From Clostridia bacterium (GTDB taxonomy: Bacteria > Bacillota_E > RBS10-35 > JAJYVN01), in contig DAHWHV010000349.1 in assembly GCA_027335545.1 (NCBI GenBank), forward strand, positions 1-6,307: DNA of 6,307 nucleotides, read 5' to 3'. Below, one piece after another: positions 1 to 4,608 of the stretch. Each line of letters opens with the position of its first letter. Within the stretch, counting starts at the first letter, position 1. Below the pieces are notes generated by a model that was given only the letters and a program-made list of their open reading frames with translations, ran no database searches and was not told where the DNA came from. The translations under genes and the position numbers were made by a program.

Positions 1-333
1 CTCGCCGCCGTGCGGGCGCGCGGCCAACTGGAGCGGGGCTCGGCGCCGCTCGCCGGAGGCGAGCCGCACGCCCGGTCCGTCCGCGGACAGCGCGTCGGCG
101 GGCTCGACCAGGACGCGCGTGCCGGGGCGGTCGAAGCGGCGCAGGGGGATGCAGACCCGCTCCGGGTCCACGACCCCGGCGGCCACCGTGTGCAGTTCCG
201 TGGTGAAGACGTGCCGGGGGGTGGCGCTGACCAGCTCGACGCTCACGCCACCTTCCAGGGACTGCTGCCGCAGGCGGGCGACGGCCGCCAAGCCGGCATA
301 GCCCGCCCCGATCACCCCGACCCGCCGTTCCAT
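1..333 (-). CDS. FAD-dependent pyridine-nucleotide oxidoreductase, type II NADH dehydrogenase-like (N-terminal fragment)
   Basis: Read leftwards from an ATG at 333-331, the frame stays open for 111 codons and runs off the window. Residues 5-18 (VGVIGAGYAGLAAV) form a GxGxxG dinucleotide-binding fold of the FAD type. Residues near 50-75 contain FTTELHTVAAGVVDPE followed by an IPLRRF stretch, which matches the conserved region after the first Rossmann strand in type II NADH dehydrogenases (quinone-linked, membrane-peripheral, non-proton-pumping). The start is chosen because the FAD motif begins five residues after the ATG, as is usual, and a purine-rich GGGGAGCGGGGG tract lies upstream. The last 16 or so residues (RRRAPLQLAARPHGGE) do not show the expected YDxLVxAxG pattern, so divergence or a sequence error near the edge is possible. 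The gene is divergent from nadB. The family call is fairly good; the electron donor and acceptor cannot be read from the fragment. Confidence 0.72.
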   Translation of the reverse strand, partial: MERRVGVIGAGYAGLAAVARLRQQSLEGGVSVELVSATPRHVFTTELHTVAAGVVDPERVCIPLRRFDRPGTRVLVEPADALSADGPGVRLASGERRRAPLQLAARPHGGE

Positions 334-525
334 GCCCCGCACCCCCGCTCCCCGGCCGGCGACCCCCGCGCCCGGTTCGCGCCGCCCGCGGCGGACCCGG
401 TCTCTGCCGCCCGCCGCCGCGGACCGGCTCATCCCCGACGGACCGCGTCCAGCCGACGGCGGAGCACGTGTCGCGCCGACGGCCGACGCGGGTCCACCCG
501 GCGGCGACCCCTTCCGTCGCGAGGC

Positions 526-590
526 GTGTCCCCGCGCCCCGTGTCCCCGCGATGCGTGTCGCCGCGATGCGTGTCCTCGCGAACCATGTC
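526..590. repeat. 15-bp tandem repeat array upstream of nadB, four copies plus a partial fifth
   Basis: The core GTGTC recurs at 526, 541, 556 and 571, with ATGTC at 586, an exact 15-bp spacing. The units are GTGTCCCCGCGCCCC, GTGTCCCCGCGATGC, GTGTCGCCGCGATGC and GTGTCCTCGCGAACC, then a degenerate last copy that runs into the -35 box at 591. The array abuts the nadB promoter directly, which is a usual position for iterated activator or repressor sites, but no known binding motif was recognised. It could also be a neutral microsatellite. Confidence 0.8.
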
Positions 591-620
591 TTGCCGCAGG
601 GACGGGGCCGGTGCTAGTAT
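591..620 (+). promoter_or_regulatory. sigma70-type promoter for nadBC with extended -10
   Basis: A -35 box TTGCCG (591-596) is followed by an 18-nt spacer and a -10 box TAGTAT (615-620). The -10 is preceded by TGC, giving an extended -10 element. Each box matches consensus at four of six positions. This is one of the few AT-containing islands in the region, and transcription would start near 626-628. It drives nadB and nadC. The -35 lies inside a 12-mer, TTGCCGCAGGGA, that recurs upstream of nadA. Confidence 0.55.
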
Positions 621-643
621 CGCTGAAATGCCGCGTTTCACAA
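616..643 (-). promoter_or_regulatory. possible overlapping divergent promoter for the leftward oxidoreductase gene
   Basis: On the minus strand a -35-like TTGTGA (643-638) lies 16 nt from a -10-like GATACT (621-616), each matching consensus at four of six positions. The -10 shares its bases with the nadB -10, so the two promoters would be back to back and mutually exclusive or co-regulated. The leftward transcript would carry a leader of more than 250 nt, which is unusually long, so this is tentative. Confidence 0.3.
624..640. promoter_or_regulatory. inverted repeat at the nadB transcription start, candidate operator
   Basis: TGAAA (624-628) and TTTCA (636-640) form a perfect 5-bp inverted repeat separated by TGCCGCG. 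It begins four bases after the nadB -10 and sits between the -35 and -10 of the possible divergent promoter, so a protein bound here would block both. The nadA promoter has a TGAAA at the equivalent place (3325-3329), followed by CGGCGC rather than a second arm. No known NAD regulator motif was matched with confidence. At five bases per arm, chance is a real alternative. Confidence 0.35.
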
Positions 644-777
644 AGTCGGTGTGGCATCGGCGGTCTTGGCGATATCGGCAGTCGCCGTTTCGGGGGAGGG
701 TCCCCTCACGCAGCACCTCCAGGCGCGAGGCGGGTCGGCTGGACCGGCGGCCGGCGGCCCCGATCCGACGGGGCAGC
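627..777 (+). promoter_or_regulatory. nadB 5' leader with three small hairpins
   Basis: If the promoter at 591-620 is used and translation starts at 792, the transcript has a leader of about 165 nt. It can form GGCGA (668-672) with TCGCC (682-686), GGGGA (693-697) with TCCCC (701-705) over a GGG loop, and GCCCCG (757-762) with CGGGGC (769-774). The last ends four bases before the GGAG ribosome binding site at 778-781. GC-rich DNA gives such hairpins easily. No pattern of the described NAD-binding riboswitches was recognised and there is no U-tract terminator. A regulatory RNA role is only a possibility. Confidence 0.3.
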
Positions 778-791
778 GGAGCCCAGCGGCC

Positions 792-2306
792 GTGTCCCCC
801 GACTCGATCGACGTGGTGGACGTCGATTTCCTGATCGTCGGCAGCGGGCTGGCCGGTCTCTACTCGGCGCTGCAGGCGGCGCGCCACGGCCGCTGCCTCC
901 TGGTGACGAAGGCGCGCCTTGGCCTCAGCAACTCTGCCTGGGCGCAAGGCGGCATCGCCGTCGCCCTGGACGCCGCCGACGACCCCGCCTTCCACGTCGA
1001 GGACACCCTGCGCGCCGGGCGTGGGCTGTGCCGGCCGTCGGCCGTCGAGGTCCTGGCGCGCGAGGGCCCCGCGCGCGTGGAAGAGATGCTGGGGCTGGGC
1101 GTGCCCTTCGTCCTCGACGCGGCGGGGCGGCCGTTGCTCGGGCTGGAGGGCGGGCACGGCCACCGGCGGATCGTGCACGCCGGGGGTGGGGCCACGGGTC
1201 AGGCCGTGGTCGGCCACCTCCTGCCCGATGTCGAGGCCGCGCCCAACATCACGACCTGGGAGGACGCCCGGGCCTGCGCCCTGCTCACCTCCGGGGAGGA
1301 GTGCCTCGGGGCGCTGGTGGAGCGTGGCGGCGAGCGCGTGCGCGTGCGGGCCCGCGCGACCATCCTGACCACGGGTGGGGCCTGTGGGCTCTATGCGCGC
1401 ACCACCAACCCGCCGACGGCCACCGGAGACGGGATCTCCCTGGCCTACCTGGCCGGGGCCGCCGTCGCCGACATGGAGTTCGTCCAATTCCACCCGACGG
1501 CCTTCGCCCTCGGGCGGCCCGCCTTCCTGCTCAGCGAGGCGCTGCGCGGCGAAGGGGCCGAGCTCTGGAACACCGCCGGTGTCCGCTTCATGGCCGCCTA
1601 CGACCCCGCGGGGGAACTGGCGCCGCGGGACGTCGTCTCGCGCGCCGTCGCCGCCGAGATGGCGGCCACCGGCGCCGACCACGTGGAGTTGCGCCTGGAC
1701 CGCTTGCCCGCGGCGGCCCACGGCCACTTCGCCCGCCTGTTCGCGGGCCTGCGGGAGCGGGGCCTGGACCCGCTGGTCAGCCCGATCCCCGTCGCCCCGG
1801 CCGCCCACTTCCTCATGGGGGGCGTCCAGGTCGACCTGGACGGCCGCACCACTCTGCCGCGCCTCTTCGCCTGTGGCGAGGTCGCCTGCACGGGGGTCCA
1901 CGGCGCCAATCGCCTGGGCAGCAACTCGCTGCTGGAGTGTCTGGTGTACGGGCACCGGGCGGTGGCGGCGGCGGCCTCCCTACCCGCCCCGCCGACGCGC
2001 CCCGGCGAGGGAGAGGCGCTGCCGGCCCTGTCCACGGACCTGCGGCGCGCCCTGGGGGATCGCCTCTTCGCCGATGCCGGTCTCACCCGGGACCGGGCGG
2101 GCCTGGAGCGGCTGGCCGCCTATCTGGAGACGCTGCCGCCCAGCCCGGAGCGCACGGTCGCCGAAATGATCGCGCGGGGGGCGCGCACCCGGCACGAGAG
2201 CCGCGGGGCGCACTTCCGCCGGGATTACCCGGCGGAGGACCCGGCGCTCGGGTGCCACTTCGTGACGCGGCGCGGGCACGCCACCGAGGCGGAGGTGTGG
2301 GCATGA
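792..2306 (+). CDS. nadB: L-aspartate oxidase
   Basis: This FAD flavoprotein oxidises L-aspartate to iminoaspartate, the first step of de novo NAD synthesis, in the cytoplasm. The 504-residue product is slightly shorter than the usual 510-540. Visible motifs: FAD-binding GSGLAG (17-22), NSAWAQGGIAVA (47-58), FVQFHPTAF with His234, RDVVSRAV with Arg279, HFLMGGV with His339, and GEVACTGVHGANR followed by SNSLLEC (362-383, Arg374). The His and Arg residues correspond to substrate-binding and catalytic positions of the family. SNSLLEC separates it from fumarate reductase and succinate dehydrogenase subunits. The C-terminal helical domain ends in the typical ESRGAHFRRDYP stretch. The GTG start at 792 is preferred: GGAG at 778-781 is ten bases upstream and the FAD motif begins at residue 17. 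GTG at 813 or 816 are alternatives. The stop overlaps the nadC start by four bases (ATGA), implying translational coupling. Confidence 0.95.
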   Translation: MSPDSIDVVDVDFLIVGSGLAGLYSALQAARHGRCLLVTKARLGLSNSAWAQGGIAVALDAADDPAFHVEDTLRAGRGLCRPSAVEVLAREGPARVEEMLGLGVPFVLDAAGRPLLGLEGGHGHRRIVHAGGGATGQAVVGHLLPDVEAAPNITTWEDARACALLTSGEECLGALVERGGERVRVRARATILTTGGACGLYARTTNPPTATGDGISLAYLAGAAVADMEFVQFHPTAFALGRPAFLLSEALRGEGAELWNTAGVRFMAAYDPAGELAPRDVVSRAVAAEMAATGADHVELRLDRLPAAAHGHFARLFAGLRERGLDPLVSPIPVAPAAHFLMGGVQVDLDGRTTLPRLFACGEVACTGVHGANRLGSNSLLECLVYGHRAVAAAASLPAPPTRPGEGEALPALSTDLRRALGDRLFADAGLTRDRAGLERLAAYLETLPPSPERTVAEMIARGARTRHESRGAHFRRDYPAEDPALGCHFVTRRGHATEAEVWA

Positions 2307-3190
2307 CGGAGACGCCGGCCGGTCGACCGGGGCGCTGGCCCGAGGGGTGGCCCGGGGCGCGTCTGGACGCGCTGCTGCGGGACGCCCTCGACGAGGATGG
2401 CGGCGCGGGGGATGTCACCAGCGCCCTCTGCGTGCCAGAGGGGCTGCGGGCGCGGGCCGTCCTGCTCTGTAAGCAGCCGGGGGTGATCGCCGGCCTGCCG
2501 CTGGCGGGGCGGGCCTTCTGGTCGGTCGACCCCGACGTGCTCTTCCGGCCGTTGGTCGCCGACGGCGCCCGCATCCAGGCCGTCCCCGCGCGCATCGCCC
2601 TGGTGGAGGGCATGGCGCGGGGGCTCCTGCGAGCCGAGCGCGTCGCCCTCAACTTCCTGCAGCGTCTCTGCGGGATTGCCACACTGACGGCGGCCTGCGT
2701 CGAAGCGGCCGCGGGGCGCGCGGAGATCCTCGACACGCGCAAGACCACCCCGGGCCTGCGCTGGCTGGAACGGTACGCGGTGCGGACCGGGGGCGGGCGC
2801 AACCACCGCTTCGGCCTCGCCGACGGCATCCTCATCAAGGACAACCACCTGCGGGCGGCGGGGGGCGTGGCGGCGGCGGTCGGGGCGGCCCGGCGGCACG
2901 GGCCGCAGGGTCTGCGCGTCGAGGTGGAGTGCACGACCCTGGAGGAGGTCTCCGCAGCCCTACAGGCCCGGGCAGAGATCATCCTCTTCGACAACATGAC
3001 CCCCGCGCAACTGCGGGCGGCCGTGGCTTTGGTCGACGGCCAGGCCCGCACCGAGGCCTCCGGGGGCGTGACCCTGGCCAACCTCGCCGAGGTCGCGGCC
3101 ACGGGGGTCGACGCCGTGTCCCTGGGGGTCCTGACCCACTCCGCCCCGGCCCTGGACCTCAGCCTGGAGATCGAGTTGGGGAGCGCGTAG
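2303..3190 (+). CDS. nadC: nicotinate-nucleotide pyrophosphorylase (quinolinate phosphoribosyltransferase, carboxylating)
   Basis: NadC converts quinolinate and PRPP to nicotinate mononucleotide, CO2 and pyrophosphate, the third step of the route. The product has 295 residues, a normal length (about 270-300). In order there are RAERVALNFLQRLCGIAT (from 110), DTRKTTPGLR (144-153), RTGGGRNHRFGL (with His168 and Arg169), DGILIKDNH (174-182, Lys179), VEVEC (206-210), LFDNM (Asp230), then EASGGV and the C-terminal GVDAVSLG stretch. These are the quinolinate and PRPP binding elements of the alpha/beta-barrel family. The start ATG overlaps the nadB stop, and GGAGG at 2291-2295 lies seven bases upstream inside nadB. 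The first 20 or so residues are GC-rich and poorly conserved, so a slightly later start cannot be excluded. It is the last gene of this operon; no clear terminator with a U tract follows. Confidence 0.96.
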   Translation: MTETPAGRPGRWPEGWPGARLDALLRDALDEDGGAGDVTSALCVPEGLRARAVLLCKQPGVIAGLPLAGRAFWSVDPDVLFRPLVADGARIQAVPARIALVEGMARGLLRAERVALNFLQRLCGIATLTAACVEAAAGRAEILDTRKTTPGLRWLERYAVRTGGGRNHRFGLADGILIKDNHLRAAGGVAAAVGAARRHGPQGLRVEVECTTLEEVSAALQARAEIILFDNMTPAQLRAAVALVDGQARTEASGGVTLANLAEVAATGVDAVSLGVLTHSAPALDLSLEIELGSA

Positions 3191-3217
3191 GCGCGGCCCA
3201 CCCTTTGCGGCTCGCCG

Positions 3218-3273
3218 CGGTGGTCCCGCGGTGGTCTCAAACGGTGGTCTCAGCGGTGGTCTCAAACGGTGGT
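3218..3273. repeat. CGGTGGT short tandem repeat array upstream of nadA
   Basis: CGGTGGT starts at 3218, 3229, 3242, 3254 and 3267, with spacings of 11, 13, 12 and 13. The middle units read CGGTGGTCTCAAA and CGGTGGTCTCAG, so there is also a 25-bp direct repeat (3229-3253 against 3254-3278) that diverges only near its end. The array lies between the nadC stop and the nadA promoter and ends at the TTGCCGCAGGGA 12-mer, as the different 15-bp array does before nadB. Possible roles are iterated protein-binding sites or a slippage-prone microsatellite. No known motif was matched. Confidence 0.8.
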
Positions 3274-3274
3274 T

Positions 3275-3286
3275 TTGCCGCAGGGA
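3275..3286 (+). repeat. 12-mer TTGCCGCAGGGA shared with the nadB promoter
   Basis: The identical 12 bases occur at 591-602, where the first six serve as the nadB -35 box. Here the copy is 33 nt upstream of the nadA -10, too far to be its -35. It therefore looks more like a protein-binding site or a remnant of duplication than a core promoter element. Both copies directly follow a short tandem repeat array. Confidence 0.6.
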
Positions 3287-3289
3287 ACC

Positions 3290-3319
3290 TTGGACGGTCC
3301 CGCCCGGCGGTGCTACACT
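3290..3319 (+). promoter_or_regulatory. sigma70-type promoter for nadA with extended -10
   Basis: A -35-like TTGGAC (3290-3295, only TTG conserved) is followed by 18 nt and a -10 box TACACT (3314-3319, four of six matches) preceded by TGC, an extended -10. The context GGTGCTA is the same as at the nadB promoter. The transcription start would be near 3325-3327. This promoter implies that nadA can be expressed independently of nadBC, about 125 bases after the nadC stop. Confidence 0.55.
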
Positions 3320-3325
3320 GCTCGT

Positions 3326-3457
3326 GAAACGGCGCACTTGTGTGGGACGCTGTCGCGGCGGCGATCGTCCCTCCGATGGCGCGGCCGCGGCGACCGGGGA
3401 GACGACCCGGGTCGGGGCTGAAGCGCGTGCGGTGCCCCGCGTGGGGCGGGCCGCACC
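3326..3457 (+). promoter_or_regulatory. nadA 5' leader with hairpins
   Basis: About 150 nt separate the predicted transcription start from the nadA ATG. GACC (3392-3395) plus GGG can pair with CCC plus GGTC (3406-3413). GTGCGG (3427-3432) pairs with CCGCAC (3451-3456), enclosing CCCC/GGGG with a GCGT loop (3435-3446). This last hairpin ends two bases before the strong Shine-Dalgarno GGGAGGGGG (3458-3466). Such a position could affect ribosome access, but there is no recognisable riboswitch consensus and GC-rich sequence forms hairpins by chance. Confidence 0.3.
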
Positions 3458-3475
3458 GGGAGGGGGCTGACCCGC

Positions 3476-4495
3476 ATGTCCGTCGGTGTCGCGCTGGAGC
3501 CCGGCCGCAAGGCCGGGACGGCCGAATCCGCCGTCGCAGCGACGCCCGAAGCGACGGCCCGCTTGGTGGAGGAGATCCGGGAACTCAAGCGCCGTCGCAA
3601 CGCGGTGATCCTGGCCCACAACTACCAGATCGGGCCGGTGCAGGACATCGCCGACTACGTCGGCGACTCCCTGGGCTTGTCGCGTCAGGCCGCGGCGACG
3701 GCCGCCGAGGTCATCCTGTTCTGTGGCGTGCACTTCATGGCCGAGACGGCGGCGATCCTCTCACCGGACAAGACGGTCCTGCTCCCCGACCTGGGGGCGG
3801 GCTGCAGCCTGGCCGATACGATCGACGCCGAGGGGCTGAGGCGCTGGAAGGAGCGCTACCCGGGGGCCGTCGTCGTGTCGTACGTGAACACCAGCGCCGC
3901 GGTCAAGGCGGAGACCGACTACTGCTGCACCTCCGGCAACGCCGTCAAGGTGGTGCAGTCGATTCCCCCCGACCGCGAGATCCTCTTCTGCCCGGACTTC
4001 TTCCTGGGCAGCTGGGTCCAGAAGGCCACCGGCCGCAAGAACATGCACATCTGGATGGGTGAGTGCCACGTGCATGCCGGCATCCGCCCGAGCGACATCG
4101 GCGCCCGGCGCGCCGCCAATCCCGACGCGGAGTTGCTCGTCCACCCGGAGTGCGGCTGCACAGCCGCGGTGCTCTACTACCTGGAGGATGGCAGCGTCTC
4201 CCGCGATCGCACGGCCGTGCTCTCCACCGAAGGGATGATCCAGCGCGCCAAGTCCTCCGATGGCAACCGCTTCCTGGTCGCGACCGAGACCGGCATCCTC
4301 CACCGCCTGCGGCGCGAGAGCCCCGGCAAGGAGTTCCTGCCCGTCAGCGAGGACGCGGTCTGCCCCTATATGAAGCGGATCAACCTGGAGAACATGCGCG
4401 ACGCGCTCCTGCACATGCGGCACGAGATCCGGGTGCCGGCGGACGTGGCGGATCGCGCGCGCCTGGCCCTGGAGCGGATGGTGGCGATCGGCTAG
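3476..4495 (+). CDS. nadA: quinolinate synthase
   Basis: NadA condenses iminoaspartate with dihydroxyacetone phosphate to form quinolinate, using an oxygen-sensitive 4Fe-4S cluster, in the cytoplasm. The product has 339 residues, within the normal range for the family (about 300-370). The three expected cluster cysteines are visible: Cys110 in GAGCSLAD, Cys226 in HPECGC and Cys296 in CPYMK. Other family signatures are ILAHNYQ (His48, Tyr50), DYVGDSLGLS, FCGVHFMAE, YVNTSAAVKAETDYCCTSGNA and GECHVHAGI. The first 25 residues (rich in Ala, Gly and Val) precede the conserved core. The ATG at 3476 is supported by GGGAGGGGG at 3458-3466, nine bases upstream. It completes the pathway with nadB and nadC but is separated from them by 285 bases and its own promoter. 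An 18-bp hairpin follows immediately after the stop. Confidence 0.97.
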   Translation: MSVGVALEPGRKAGTAESAVAATPEATARLVEEIRELKRRRNAVILAHNYQIGPVQDIADYVGDSLGLSRQAAATAAEVILFCGVHFMAETAAILSPDKTVLLPDLGAGCSLADTIDAEGLRRWKERYPGAVVVSYVNTSAAVKAETDYCCTSGNAVKVVQSIPPDREILFCPDFFLGSWVQKATGRKNMHIWMGECHVHAGIRPSDIGARRAANPDAELLVHPECGCTAAVLYYLEDGSVSRDRTAVLSTEGMIQRAKSSDGNRFLVATETGILHRLRRESPGKEFLPVSEDAVCPYMKRINLENMRDALLHMRHEIRVPADVADRARLALERMVAIG

Positions 4496-4496
4496 G

Positions 4497-4535
4497 GAGG
4501 GGCGGCCGGCGGGCATCGCCCGCCGGCCGCCCCTC
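4497..4535 (+). terminator. perfect 18-bp hairpin after nadA, without a U tract
   Basis: Arms 4497-4514 and 4518-4535 are exact reverse complements around a three-base ATC loop. The stem starts two bases after the nadA stop codon. Nothing resembling a run of T follows on either strand, so it is not a canonical intrinsic terminator. It may stop transcription with help, or protect the 3' end of the nadA message. The next gene has its own promoter downstream, which fits a transcript boundary here. Confidence 0.65.
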
Positions 4536-4573
4536 GCCCCGAGGCTCCTGCGCCGGCCCCTGTGTTCCCCGAC

Positions 4574-4602
4574 TTTCCCTCCGCCCGCCGGCCGATTACC
4601 AT
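4574..4602 (+). promoter_or_regulatory. promoter for mutS2, probably giving a leaderless message
   Basis: TTTCCC (4574-4579) and TACCAT (4597-4602) are separated by 17 nt in an AT-richer patch of a GC-rich gap. The -10 ends only six bases before the mutS2 ATG at 4609, so transcription would start at or next to the start codon. The -35 is weak; the -10 matches four of six positions. Confidence 0.45.
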
Positions 4603-4608
4603 AGAGCC

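Larger units (their letters stand above)
334..791. other. divergent intergenic region between the oxidoreductase gene and nadB
   Basis: This stretch of 458 bases has no convincing gene. The part next to the oxidoreductase (about 334-520) is uniformly GC-rich and shows nothing recognisable. From 526 there is a 15-bp tandem repeat, then a promoter pair around 591-643, then a leader with several small hairpins up to the nadB Shine-Dalgarno site. A frame in phase with nadB is open back to a GTG at 651, but it lacks a ribosome binding site there. About a fifth of its codons end in A or T, far more than in nadB itself, so it reads as non-coding. Confidence 0.7.

Noticed and set aside
526..590. A CRISPR array
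   Set aside because: The units are 15 bp head-to-tail with no unique spacers and no cas genes, so this is a simple tandem repeat.
651..791. A 47-residue N-terminal extension of NadB starting at GTG 651
   Set aside because: There is no ribosome binding site, codon third positions are clearly less GC-rich than in nadB, and the FAD motif sits at the normal distance from GTG 792.
429..1955. A 508-codon minus-strand open frame antisense to nadB
   Set aside because: It is a by-product of GC-rich codon structure, has no recognisable domain, and lies opposite a clearly conserved gene.
332..2302. A plus-strand frame open for 657 codons upstream of nadC and in phase with it, suggesting a 952-residue fusion protein
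   Set aside because: It overlaps all of nadB in another frame, its composition is Arg/Gly/Pro-rich low-complexity as expected from an off-frame reading of GC-rich DNA, and nadC has its own Shine-Dalgarno and ATG at 2303.
3215..3231. CCGCGG-TGGTC-CCGCGG hairpin as a nadC terminator
   Set aside because: The 6-bp arm is itself a palindrome arising from the CGGTGGT array, and no T run follows.
3326..3475. A described NAD-type riboswitch in the nadA leader
   Set aside because: I could not find the conserved unpaired segments of the described NAD+ riboswitch classes; only generic GC-rich hairpins are present.
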